Assembly: GCF_003478335.1 (NCBI RefSeq)
Contig: NZ_QUFB01000031.1
Location: 1-35,148, forward strand
Length of the DNA: 35,148 nucleotides
Origin: Clostridium sp. AM49-4BH
GTDB taxonomy: Bacteria; Bacillota; Clostridia; Lachnospirales; Lachnospiraceae
Reading direction: 5' to 3'
Positions 26,380-34,973 of the stretch are shown here, in pieces. The notes beneath the pieces are model-generated. The model was not told where the DNA came from. It made no database searches and was given only the letters and a program-made list of their open reading frames with translations. Made by a program: the position numbers and the translations under genes. Numbering within the stretch: position 1 is the first letter of the stretch; each line of letters starts with the position of its first letter.

Positions 26380-26876
26380 AATCACATATTCATTATTATG
26401 TGCTGTACTGTAGAATTTGTTTTGCAACCAATATGCTAAGTTGTTCTGCAAAGGAAGAAATAAGACAATTGCTGTAGTTGCAAGTTTTTGCTATGATTTC
26501 TTGTTTTGTAAAGTCTCTGATAAATACATGCCTGAAGGAGTGTTTGAGAAGTCCCGTTTTAGCAAGGTATTATCAATTTTTGGACGGGACGCTTTCGCTA
26601 CGATGCACTACGTCACGTTACTTAATGTCTCTGAAATACGAGACATAAGTAACGACGAGTGCAAAGTCCCTTTCAAAAATGATAATTACCTTGCTTACGG
26701 GACATCGAGTTCTCCGTAAGGCATGTAAATCGCATATCAGAGACTACAAAACTTAGAAATCATTGTGAAAACAAATTGCACGAGAGCAATTGCTATATTT
26801 CTTCCGTTGCAGAATTCAGTATATAACGGTTGCAAAACCAATAACTGTTTATTCACATAATAATGAATATGTGATT
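26380..26876. mobile_element. 497-bp near-palindromic element (MITE-like) with 23-bp perfect terminal inverted repeats
   Basis: The 23 bases at 26380-26402 are the exact reverse complement of 26854-26876. Inward from these ends the two halves keep matching imperfectly (for example AATTTGTTTTGCAACC-type, GGAAGAAAT, GATTTCT, TTTTGTA, GTCTCTGATA, ACATGCCT, GTCCCGT, AGCAAGGTA segments) all the way to a centre at about 26635, where 26617-26631 pairs with 26640-26653. The whole element could fold into one huge hairpin as RNA or single-stranded DNA. No transposase or clear target duplication is seen. A 100-codon frame within it follows the symmetry and is probably not a gene. It fills the gap between the lipid kinase and dus. 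Confidence 0.8.
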
Positions 26877-26914
26877 GAAAAGAGGTACGCAGGAGTGCGA
26901 AATTTCGTATGACA

Positions 26915-27832
26915 TTAAAATTGTGTTGATATGCCTGCTACTGCAGCGGGTTCGCATATGATGGGCAGTACGCGTTTATGGCATCGCAGATCTACTTCAT
27001 CAAAATATCCACCGTCCTCACCATCTAACGTCCACTGAATATTATCATCGCTCACAATATGAAAATGACTGGAGCTGATCGTGAGTAACTGTTCGGAGTC
27101 CAGATTTTTGGTCAGCAGGGAGTTGATGACAAGCTGCAATTCCATCGGATTTTTGATCTTACGGATAAACAGTGCCTCTAATAAGCCATCATCCATTTTA
27201 ATGTCGCGGTTTTGATATGCCTTAAATCCGGCCACGGATTCAGAATTGCTGATCAGTCCAAGCAAAAAATCATCTTCGATCACGCCTTGATCATAGATGA
27301 TCTTCATATGATGCACCTTGATCTCTGCAATATGTTTCAATGCCTCCACAAAATATGCAGTTTTTCCCAACGCATTTTTAAGCTCCTGCGGTGTCTGATA
27401 AGAAACTTCTGTAAATGCACCAAAAGCTGCAACGTACGTGAAATATTTCTCATTAAACTGTCCGAGATCACAATGGAACACTTCTCCGTTAACCACCAAA
27501 GACGCTGCCTCTTCCATCACCTTCGGAATGCTTAAGCTCGATGCAAAATCATTTACAGTTCCTGCCGGAATGTACCCACAGACCGGTTTTTGCTCTAAAG
27601 ACATCAGCCCGGTTGCAACTTCGTTCATCGTACCATCGCCACCGGAACACACAATATAATCATATTCCGTGCCACGCTCTTCTACAATACGAGTCGCATC
27701 TTTCGGGCCTGCTGTCGCAAAGATCGTCACTTCAAAAGATGCCTTGCAAAACACCTGCACAATATTTGATAGATGCGTACTGATCTGTTCTTTACCCGCC
27801 ATCGGATTATACACAAATAACATCTTCTTCAT
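26915..27832 (-). CDS. Diacylglycerol kinase / YegS-like lipid kinase
   Basis: 305 residues of the DAGK catalytic family (DgkB/YegS/BmrU-like), which phosphorylates diacylglycerol or related lipids at the membrane surface. Motifs: YNPMAGK at 8-14, SGGDGTMNEVA at 63-73 (ATP binding), GYIPAGTVNDFA, then DGLLEALFI and WTLDGEDGG, all in family order. ATG 27832 is chosen: GGAGG lies 7 nt upstream; the longer frame from 27874 overlaps the queA end. It starts 16 nt after queA, so they are co-transcribed. The 3' end lies 38 bp from the palindromic element. Confidence 0.9.
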   Translation of the reverse strand: MKKMLFVYNPMAGKEQISTHLSNIVQVFCKASFEVTIFATAGPKDATRIVEERGTEYDYIVCSGGDGTMNEVATGLMSLEQKPVCGYIPAGTVNDFASSLSIPKVMEEAASLVVNGEVFHCDLGQFNEKYFTYVAAFGAFTEVSYQTPQELKNALGKTAYFVEALKHIAEIKVHHMKIIYDQGVIEDDFLLGLISNSESVAGFKAYQNRDIKMDDGLLEALFIRKIKNPMELQLVINSLLTKNLDSEQLLTISSSHFHIVSDDNIQWTLDGEDGGYFDEVDLRCHKRVLPIICEPAAVAGISTQF

Positions 27833-27848
27833 AACTAATCCTCCATTT

Positions 27849-28874
27849 CTATGAAATAAACATCGCGTCTCCAAAGGAAAAGAATCGATAACGTTCTTTT
27901 ACCGCCTCTTCATAAGCTGCCATAATATGTTCCTTACCCGCCAACGCAGAAACCAACATAAGCAGCGTTGACTCCGGTAAATGAAAGTTAGTGATCAGAC
28001 AGTCTAACATCTTAAATCGATAACCCGGATAAATAAAGATGCTCGTATCACCCTCTCCCGGATGTATGACGCCGTTGTCATCGGTTGCAGATTCTATCGT
28101 ACGGCAACTGGTCGTCCCTACGCAAATAATGCGGCCGCCCGCCTGTTTTGTCTGATTGATCTGATCCGCTGCTTCCTTCGTAACACGATAAAATTCCGTA
28201 TGCATATGATGCTGTTCCACATCATCAACCTTGACCGGGCGGAATGTTCCCAGTCCGACATGCAGTGTCACGCGCGCGATCGATACACCCATCTGTTCGA
28301 TCTGCTGCAATAATTCTTTGGTAAAATGCAAACCTGCCGTCGGTGCTGCCGCAGATCCCTCATATTTCGCATAAACAGTCTGATAACGATTTTTATCCTC
28401 CAGCTTATGTGTAATATAAGGTGGCAGTGGCATCTGTCCCAACTGATCAAGGATCTCTTCAAAAATCCCCTCGTACTCGAAACGGATCAAACGATTTCCC
28501 TCTTCCACAATATCAACAACTTCTGCCCGTAACAGGCCTCCACCAAAGACAAGCCTGGTACCGGGTCTTGCCTTTTTGCCCGGTTTCACCAACGTCTCCC
28601 ACACATTATCTTCACCACGTTTAAGCAACAGTACTTCAACCTTGCCACCTGTTTCTTCACGTTCTCCGATCAATCTCGCCGGAATCACCTTCGTGTCATT
28701 TAACACGAGACAATCCCCCGGTTTTAAGTATTCTGTGATATCGTGAAATATACGGTGCGTGATCTCTCCGGTCTGTTTATCCAAAATCATCAAACGAGAA
28801 GACGCTCTGTCAGGAAGTGGATCCTGTGCGATCAATTCTTCCGGTAGATCATACGCAAAATCTGATGTTTTCAT
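27849..28874 (-). CDS. queA: S-adenosylmethionine:tRNA ribosyltransferase-isomerase
   Basis: 341 residues, normal QueA length. It moves the ribosyl part of SAM onto 7-aminomethyl-7-deazaguanine in tRNA, forming epoxyqueuosine. Family segments are clear: [26 protein letters not shown] at the N-terminus, [53 protein letters not shown] and [27 protein letters not shown] is about 12 nt before ATG 28874, a loose spacing. It is followed by the lipid kinase after 16 nt. tgt, its usual partner, is not in the window. Confidence 0.96.
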   Translation of the reverse strand: MKTSDFAYDLPEELIAQDPLPDRASSRLMILDKQTGEITHRIFHDITEYLKPGDCLVLNDTKVIPARLIGEREETGGKVEVLLLKRGEDNVWETLVKPGKKARPGTRLVFGGGLLRAEVVDIVEEGNRLIRFEYEGIFEEILDQLGQMPLPPYITHKLEDKNRYQTVYAKYEGSAAAPTAGLHFTKELLQQIEQMGVSIARVTLHVGLGTFRPVKVDDVEQHHMHTEFYRVTKEAADQINQTKQAGGRIICVGTTSCRTIESATDDNGVIHPGEGDTSIFIYPGYRFKMLDCLITNFHLPESTLLMLVSALAGKEHIMAAYEEAVKERYRFFSFGDAMFIS

Positions 28875-28973
28875 ACTAATTCTACACTCCTTTTTTACTC
28901 AATTGTCATTTCAAAAATCATTGCAATTCTAAACACCCCGCAAATACATTTAGCTTGGATAAAGTTAATTGTT

Positions 28974-29798
28974 TCATCCGCAATTTGCCTTTGCAAGAAT
29001 AAACTTTTCTATGACATGTGCAACACCATCTTCATCATTGGACAATGTTACATAATCAGCTACTTCTTTAACGACATCCTGTGCATTTGCCATTGCTACC
29101 CCAAGCCCTGCAAATGCAATCATAGAACGGTCATTAAACCCATCCCCACAAGCGATCAGATCCTCTTTGGTCTGACCCAGTGCTTCACACAATTTACCAA
29201 GAGACGCCGCCTTATCCACATGTTTCGGTAAAAGTTCTAAGAAAAACGGCTCGGAGCGTCCTACGTCAATACGATCTCCATACTTTTCACGGAAAAGGAC
29301 TTCTAACCGTGCTGCATGTTCCGGATCTGCCGTCCCCAGACACTTATTGACCGGCGTTGTGACCTGCGCTGCCGGATCCGCAAACGGACATATTTCCAAT
29401 CCATTGATCCGGGACTCCAGTCCCATGTATTCGTCAACGATCTCCCCGGAAATGATCTTTCCATTCTGATACGTCATCATTCCAATCTGATGCTCTTTCG
29501 CCTCATCAAATAAGATCGGGATCATATCCAGTGGCATCGTCTGCTGAAACAGAATTTCTCCCGTTTTGCAATCCTGTACTCTTGCCCCATTATAGGAAAG
29601 CATATATCCTCCCATTTCCGAAAGATGCAGCTTATCCGCTACCCTTTGAACACCCGGAGTCGGTCTTCCACTTGCCAACACAACGATATGACCCTGCTCC
29701 TGCATTTTAGCGATCATTTCCTTTGTGCGTGGCGTAATCTCTTTGTTCGAATCCGTTAATGTTCCATCTAAATCTAATGCTAAAATCTTACGTGACAT
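28974..29798 (-). CDS. Cof-type HAD-IIB phosphatase
   Basis: 274 residues. Haloacid-dehalogenase-superfamily sugar-phosphate phosphatase type. Motif I LALDLDGTLTDSN with nucleophile D9 and D11, motif II ASGRP, a cap of the C2B type in the middle, a Lys near KHVDKAASL (motif III) and motif IV GDGFNDRSMIAFAGLGVAMANA. Members hydrolyse phosphorylated sugars, FMN or other small phosphates; specificity cannot be read from sequence. ATG 29798 is preferred to 29819, since GAGG lies 6 nt before it. It ends 99 nt before queA and its 5' end abuts the tandem hairpin repeats. Confidence 0.9.
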   Translation of the reverse strand: MSRKILALDLDGTLTDSNKEITPRTKEMIAKMQEQGHIVVLASGRPTPGVQRVADKLHLSEMGGYMLSYNGARVQDCKTGEILFQQTMPLDMIPILFDEAKEHQIGMMTYQNGKIISGEIVDEYMGLESRINGLEICPFADPAAQVTTPVNKCLGTADPEHAARLEVLFREKYGDRIDVGRSEPFFLELLPKHVDKAASLGKLCEALGQTKEDLIACGDGFNDRSMIAFAGLGVAMANAQDVVKEVADYVTLSNDEDGVAHVIEKFILAKANCG

Positions 29799-29827
29799 AA
29801 AAAACCTCATTCCTATCAATGTAAAAA

Positions 29828-29985
29828 GCTAGCTATCAAATTTGAGCTCCGCTCAAATTTGCAATACACATAAGAAATACAAGAAAGCTTGTATTTCTTA
29901 CCTTTCGCTAGTTATCAAATTTGAGCTCCGCTCAAATTTGCAATACACATAAGAAATACAAGGAAGCTTGTATTTCTTATGTGTT
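29828..29985. repeat. Two tandem 79-bp units, each with two hairpins
   Basis: Units at 29828-29906 and 29907-29985 are nearly identical for the first 73 or so bases. Each holds hairpin A, CAAATTTGAGC-TCC-GCTCAAATTTG (11-bp stem), then hairpin B, with arms TAAGAAATACAAG and CTTGTATTTCTTA (13 bp); in the right unit hairpin B extends to 18 bp with ACACA/TGTGT. The right unit ends exactly on the ABC exporter stop codon. There are no T-runs, so these look like REP/BIME-type mRNA 3' structures rather than normal terminators. Confidence 0.85.
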
Positions 29986-31714
29986 ATGCATACTGGCTGT
30001 TATACAATTCTTTATAAAAACCTCCGGCTGCCATCAGGCTTTCATGGTTACCCTGCTCAATAATATTACCATCTTTCATGACCAAAATAATATCGGCATT
30101 TTGAATCGTAGACAAACGATGTGCAACAATAAAGCTGGTGCGTCCTTCCATCAATTTGGCAAACGCCCTCTGAATACGTATTTCTGTACGTGTATCAATA
30201 GAAGAAGTAGCCTCATCCAATATAAGCATAGATGGCTTTGACAGCATAACACGCGTAATACATAAAAGCTGTTTCTGACCCTGACTTAAGTTATCACCAT
30301 CCTCTTTGACCACGGTATCATAACCGTTCGGCAAACGACGAATAAAGCTATGCGCATGTGTCGACTTCGCCGCCTCGATCACTTCTTCTCTCGTTGCGTT
30401 CGACTTACCCATGCAGATATTATCAAAAATCGTTCCATCCTTGATCCAAGTATCCTGCAGCACCATACCGAAACCGGTTCGCAGATCCCCTCTGGTCATT
30501 TGGCGCGTATCCACGCCATCCACAAGGATCCGTCCTTCATTCACCTCATAAAATCGCATCAACAGATTGATCAATGTTGTCTTACCACAACCGGTCGGTC
30601 CCACGATCGCGACACGCTGTCCCGGCTTCACCGAAAGATTTAAGTCACGGATCAACGGCTGCGATGGTACATAAGAAAACGCAACATGCTCGATATCGAT
30701 CTGGCCGGACACATGCTCTAATTTCTTCGGTGTTTCCGTATCCGGTTCCTGCTCCTGTTCCTCGATCAGCGCAAACACTCTCGCAGCACATGCAATAGCA
30801 TTTTGAAGCTCGGTGATCACACCCGATATCTCATTAAAAGGCTTTGTATACTGATTTGCATAACTTAAGAAACAAGATAACTGACCGACACTGATCGCAC
30901 CGCGAAGCACTGCAAACGCGCCGACAACGCCAACACCGGCATACACCAGATTGTTGATAAAACGAGTAGAAGGATTCACGGTCGAGGAGAAAAAGGTCGC
31001 CTGCAGTGACCACTTCTCCAACCGATCATTAATATCATCAAACCGCTCCATCGCTTTTTGCTCATAACTATACGCCTGAACCACGCGCTGATTGCCGATC
31101 ATTTCATCAATAAACGCCGTCTGTTCACCCCTTGTTTCAGACTGTTTTAAGAACATACGGTGTGTCTTTTTGGCAATAAATCCTGCCACGAAAAAGGAAA
31201 GTGGCGTTACCAGTACAACGACTAACGTGATCCATATATTTTCGCGCAGCATAAATAACAATGTGCCAAGTATCGTAAGCACTCCGGTAAATGCCTGCGT
31301 AAAGCCAAGCAGCAGACCATCCGCAAACTGATCGACATCTGCGATCACACGGCTGACAATATCACCGGATGGATGTCCATCTAAATATTTCAATGGCAGA
31401 TCATGAATGTGATGAAAGGCATCCTCACGGATCTCACGCATAACCAGATACGTAATGCGATTGTTGCACACATTCATAAGCCACTGCGAAAATCCCGTAA
31501 TAGCAAGCGTAACGATCATCTTCTCCAGAATGGGACGAAGCGCAGCAAAATCCACTTTTCCTTTTGCGATCATGCAATCGATCGCATGTCCTGTAAGGAT
31601 TGGCAGATACAGCGTACTAACGACTGTCACTGCAGCGAGTACCAACGATAATACCACCAAAAAGGTGTGTTTACGAATATAACAAAGTATTGTTCGAATC
31701 GTATCTTTATCCAT
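29984..31714 (-). CDS. Heterodimeric ABC exporter subunit B (permease-ATPase)
   Basis: 576 residues: an N-terminal six-helix exporter domain (about 1-320) and a nucleotide-binding domain. Walker A GPTGCGKTT near 371, signature LSQGQ (not LSGGQ) near 476, Walker B LILDEATSSID near 500 with catalytic Glu, and H-loop VAHRLST near 531. The altered signature with intact Walker B is what one expects of the subunit that supplies the canonical ATP site only on its own Walker side. AAAGGAGG lies 8 nt before ATG 31714, within the end of subunit A. Substrate unknown; such pairs (BmrCD/LmrCD type) often export drugs, lipids or peptides. Confidence 0.92.
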   Translation of the reverse strand: MDKDTIRTILCYIRKHTFLVVLSLVLAAVTVVSTLYLPILTGHAIDCMIAKGKVDFAALRPILEKMIVTLAITGFSQWLMNVCNNRITYLVMREIREDAFHHIHDLPLKYLDGHPSGDIVSRVIADVDQFADGLLLGFTQAFTGVLTILGTLLFMLRENIWITLVVVLVTPLSFFVAGFIAKKTHRMFLKQSETRGEQTAFIDEMIGNQRVVQAYSYEQKAMERFDDINDRLEKWSLQATFFSSTVNPSTRFINNLVYAGVGVVGAFAVLRGAISVGQLSCFLSYANQYTKPFNEISGVITELQNAIACAARVFALIEEQEQEPDTETPKKLEHVSGQIDIEHVAFSYVPSQPLIRDLNLSVKPGQRVAIVGPTGCGKTTLINLLMRFYEVNEGRILVDGVDTRQMTRGDLRTGFGMVLQDTWIKDGTIFDNICMGKSNATREEVIEAAKSTHAHSFIRRLPNGYDTVVKEDGDNLSQGQKQLLCITRVMLSKPSMLILDEATSSIDTRTEIRIQRAFAKLMEGRTSFIVAHRLSTIQNADIILVMKDGNIIEQGNHESLMAAGGFYKELYNSQYA

Positions 31715-31717
31715 CCG

Positions 31718-33466
31718 TTACGCCTCCTTTCTGTCCTGAAACTGGGACTGATGTATCTCTTGATATACCGGACACTGTTCCATCAATTGTTCATGGTTTC
31801 CAATGCCAACCACTTCTCCATCATCCAACACAATAATTTCATCCGCATAACAAATGGAAGAAGTACGCTGAGAAACAATAAACGTTGTCGGATGATAAGT
31901 TAGTTCACGGATCGCTTTGCGCAGTTTTGCATCCGTTGCATAATCCAATGCCGATGTGCTGTCATCCAAGATCAAAATACGTGGTCTGCGTACCAGTGCT
32001 CTGGCAATGCTGAGGCGCTGTTTCTGACCACCGGAAAGATTTCGGCCGCCCTGCTCAACTTTCGTATAGATTCCCTGCTCTTTCGCACTGACAAACTCCC
32101 ATGCCTGTGCATCCTTTAACGCCTGTATTACCTCTTCTTCGGTCGCATCCTCGTTCCCCCACAAAATATTATCGTAGATCGTTCCCTGAAATAACACCGC
32201 TTTCTGCATAACGATACCTACCGACTGACGCAGATCATCAAGAGGCAGCGAACGAACATCTTGTCCATCAATAAGGACTGCGCCCTCTGATACATCATAA
32301 AAACGAGGGATCAAGTTTACCAGAGTAGATTTACCGGAACCGGTTCCACCAATGATGCCGATCGTCTGTCCGGGCTTCGCCTCAAAGTTCAAATTTTCTA
32401 AAGCTGCATCTCCTCCACCCTGATAACTCATCGTCACATGGTCAAACGTCACGGCAGCCGCACCATCCTGCTGTAACGGTTCTGCTTCTCCCTCTATCTT
32501 CAACGAAGAATCCATATCAAATACCGACTGCAAACGCTTTCCACAGGCAACTGCTTTGGTCGCCAAAACGATACAATTGGCCATCTTAATCAGCTCTACC
32601 AAAATCTGTGACATATAATTAACCAGAGCAACCATATCGCCCTGTAAAATGTGTCCACTGTCAATACGAACTGCACCTTTCCACAACAGTAGAACAAGTG
32701 CTACGTTGATCATCACATATGTTACCGGATTTGTTAGCGCCGAAATACGTCCTACCATTAACTGCATTCTCGTCAATGCATTATTTTCATCGGAAAAACG
32801 AGTGATCTCATCCTGCTCTTTATGAAAAGCTCGGATCACGCGCACACCGGTAAGATTCTGACGAACCCTTCCCAATACATGATCCAGTTTTTCCTGAACT
32901 TTACGGTATAACGGCATCGTGATCAACATGATACCAAAAACAACGATCGCAAGTAACGGAATAACGATTGCAAATACTACTGCCGCCTTTACATCTACCG
33001 TAAACGACATAACCATCGCACCGAACACGATAAATGGCGAGCGCAAAAGCAGACGCAGTACCATATTCGTTCCAGACTGGATCTGGTTAATATCACTGGT
33101 CATACGGGTAATCATGGTCGAAGTACCAATCTCATCCATTTCGCGGAAAGAAATACTCTCAATCTTTGCAAACAATCCATGCCGTAGCTTTGCCGCAAAT
33201 CCAACCGCCGCCTTTGCAGCAAAATATTGTGCCGTGATCGAGCAGGTCAGACCGACCAGCGCAAGCAGGATCAACACCCCGCCATAGCGCAATATATATT
33301 CGCTGTCATGTCTGGCAATTCCTTTATTAATGATCGCTGCCATCACAAGCGGCACTGTCAGATCAAAACAAGCCTCTAACAGCTTAAATAATGGGCTCAA
33401 AAAACATTCTTTTTTGTACCCTTTCAGATAACTCAATATATTCATTCTTTTTTGTTCTTGTTGCAT
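31718..33466 (-). CDS. Heterodimeric ABC exporter subunit A (degenerate ATP site)
   Basis: 582 residues with a six-helix exporter domain and a nucleotide-binding domain. Walker A GGTGSGKST near 373 and signature LSGGQKQR near 477 are canonical, but Walker B reads LILDDSTSALD, with Asp in place of the catalytic Glu, and the H-loop His is Gln (VSQRTSS). Together with LSQGQ in the partner, this makes one composite ATP site degenerate, the known pattern for heterodimeric exporters. ATG 33466 is chosen with GGAGG 7 nt upstream rather than 33496. The partner starts 3 nt after the stop, so the two are strictly coupled. Confidence 0.92.
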   Translation of the reverse strand: MQQEQKRMNILSYLKGYKKECFLSPLFKLLEACFDLTVPLVMAAIINKGIARHDSEYILRYGGVLILLALVGLTCSITAQYFAAKAAVGFAAKLRHGLFAKIESISFREMDEIGTSTMITRMTSDINQIQSGTNMVLRLLLRSPFIVFGAMVMSFTVDVKAAVVFAIVIPLLAIVVFGIMLITMPLYRKVQEKLDHVLGRVRQNLTGVRVIRAFHKEQDEITRFSDENNALTRMQLMVGRISALTNPVTYVMINVALVLLLWKGAVRIDSGHILQGDMVALVNYMSQILVELIKMANCIVLATKAVACGKRLQSVFDMDSSLKIEGEAEPLQQDGAAAVTFDHVTMSYQGGGDAALENLNFEAKPGQTIGIIGGTGSGKSTLVNLIPRFYDVSEGAVLIDGQDVRSLPLDDLRQSVGIVMQKAVLFQGTIYDNILWGNEDATEEEVIQALKDAQAWEFVSAKEQGIYTKVEQGGRNLSGGQKQRLSIARALVRRPRILILDDSTSALDYATDAKLRKAIRELTYHPTTFIVSQRTSSICYADEIIVLDDGEVVGIGNHEQLMEQCPVYQEIHQSQFQDRKEA

Positions 33467-33504
33467 TACAAATCCTCCATGCCTGCATTTACCCATATCT
33501 TAAA

Positions 33505-33534
33505 AGTATATGCGTTTTGCCCTCTATTAGTCAA
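33505..33534 (-). promoter_or_regulatory. Predicted promoter of the ABC exporter operon
   Basis: On the minus strand TTGACT (33534-33529) and TATACT (33510-33505) are spaced by 18 nt. Transcription would begin near 33498, about 30 nt before the subunit A start. It is divergent from the promoter at 33556-33584. Confidence 0.6.
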
Positions 33535-33555
33535 GTATCAACATGCGGATTTTAT

Positions 33556-33584
33556 TTGCTATTCTCCCCATTATTCAGTATACT
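33556..33584 (+). promoter_or_regulatory. Predicted promoter of the rRNA methyltransferase gene
   Basis: TTGCTA (33556-33561) and TATACT (33579-33584) are separated by exactly 17 nt. The leader to ATG 33658 would be about 65 nt. Confidence 0.6.
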
Positions 33585-33657
33585 AGATACAACTATTGCC
33601 AATGCAGCCTGCAAATAAAAAGTCAAGGCTAAATTGTAGAAAGGATTAACATATCAT

Positions 33658-34809
33658 ATGGAACAATTTGAATTGATCGCCCCATGTCATTTTGGACTGG
33701 AGGCTGTGTTAAAACGGGAAATTTTGAATCTCGGATACGAAATTCAGAAAGTCGAAGATGGAAAAGTCACTTTTCTTGGTGATGCACAAGCCATCTGCCG
33801 CGCTAATATATTTTTACGTACAACAGAGCGAATTTTGCTTAAAGTTGGAAGCTTTCATGCCACAACATTTGATGAGCTGTTTGAACAGACAAAGGCACTT
33901 CCGTGGGAACATTATATCCCGGAAGATGGTCGTTTCTGGGTGACCAAAGCGACTTCGATCAAGAGTAAACTGTTTAGTTCATCGGACATTCAGTCTATTA
34001 TGAAAAAAGCAATGGTAGAGCGCATGAAATCAAAATATCATACTTCTTGGTTTTCAGAAGAGGGCAATGATTATCCGGTCCGCGTCACTTTGATGAAAGA
34101 TGAAGTAACCGTATGTCTGGACACATCGGGAGATTCTCTGCATAAGCGTGGCTATCGACGCGCCACTGTCAAGGCACCGATCACAGAGACTTTGGCTGCA
34201 GCACTGATCCTATTGACTCCTTGGAAAAAAGACCGTATTCTGGTTGACCCATTTTGCGGCAGTGGAACTTTTCCAATCGAAGCTGCCATGATCGGCGCAC
34301 GCATCGCACCAGGCATGAACCGCAGCTTTACCGCAGAGCACTGGACACATCTCATTCCAAAAAATCATTGGTATGATGCCATTGACGAGGCCGAAAGCCA
34401 GATCTTGCGCGATGTATCCATGGATATCCAAGGCTACGATATCAGCCACGATGCTATTGCCGCTGCGATGGAAAATGCCCGTTTAGCGGAAGTAGATCAC
34501 CTGATCCATTTCCAACAGCGTCCGGTGCAGGAATTAAGCCACCGCAAAAAATATGGCTTCATCATCACCAATCCACCTTACGGACAGCGTTTGGATTCCG
34601 AATCGGAAATGCCCGCTTTGTACCGCGAGATCGGCGAGGCTTATAACCGCCTCGACAGTTGGTCGATGTATCTGATCACTGCTTTCGAGCAGGCGGAACG
34701 TTATATTGGCAAGAAAGCAACCAAAAACCGCAAAATCTATAACGGAATGATGAAAACTTACTTTTATCAATATATGGGACCACGACCACCCCAAAAACGT
34801 GATTTCTAA
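33658..34809 (+). CDS. THUMP-domain class I SAM-dependent RNA methyltransferase (RlmL/YpsC-like)
   Basis: 383 residues, matching the YpsC-like single-methyltransferase form and the N-terminal part of E. coli RlmL, which makes m2G in 23S rRNA. An N-terminal ferredoxin-like/THUMP region (about 1-160, with APCHFGLEAVLKREI and the later SLHKRGYR) precedes a Rossmann methyltransferase domain with the SAM motif LVDPFCGSGTFPIEAAMI and the catalytic NPPYG at 305-309, typical of N2-guanine methylation. AAAGGA is about 12 nt before ATG 33658. A fragment of the palindromic repeat begins right at its stop codon. Confidence 0.92.
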   Translation: MEQFELIAPCHFGLEAVLKREILNLGYEIQKVEDGKVTFLGDAQAICRANIFLRTTERILLKVGSFHATTFDELFEQTKALPWEHYIPEDGRFWVTKATSIKSKLFSSSDIQSIMKKAMVERMKSKYHTSWFSEEGNDYPVRVTLMKDEVTVCLDTSGDSLHKRGYRRATVKAPITETLAAALILLTPWKKDRILVDPFCGSGTFPIEAAMIGARIAPGMNRSFTAEHWTHLIPKNHWYDAIDEAESQILRDVSMDIQGYDISHDAIAAAMENARLAEVDHLIHFQQRPVQELSHRKKYGFIITNPPYGQRLDSESEMPALYREIGEAYNRLDSWSMYLITAFEQAERYIGKKATKNRKIYNGMMKTYFYQYMGPRPPQKRDF

Positions 34810-34896
34810 TTTTGTTAAGTCTTTGATGAATACATGCCTGAAGAATTGTCGGAGATGTCCCGATCTAGAAAGGTATCATCAATTTTTGGATGGGAC
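34810..34896 (+). repeat. Truncated second copy of the 497-bp palindromic element
   Basis: These 87 bases align without gaps to 26504-26590 of the left arm of the palindromic element, with about 13 differences by eye (roughly 85% identity), including the shared core AATACATGCCTGAAG. The copy lacks the ends and the other arm. It starts at the last base of the methyltransferase stop region, so the gene's 3' end is flanked by it. Confidence 0.75.
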
Positions 34897-34973
34897 ACCT
34901 CACACTGGTATCAGTCATTAAAAAACTTATTGCGTGTTTCAAATGTAGGATTTGTTGAAGAAATAGCCCTACT

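Noticed and set aside
26417..26719. 100-codon frame inside the palindromic element
   Set aside because: Follows the inverted-repeat structure, crosses the centre of symmetry and has no ribosome binding site; more likely incidental.
29828..29985. CRISPR-like array
   Set aside because: Only two adjoining units of 79 bp without unique spacers; it is a tandem hairpin repeat.
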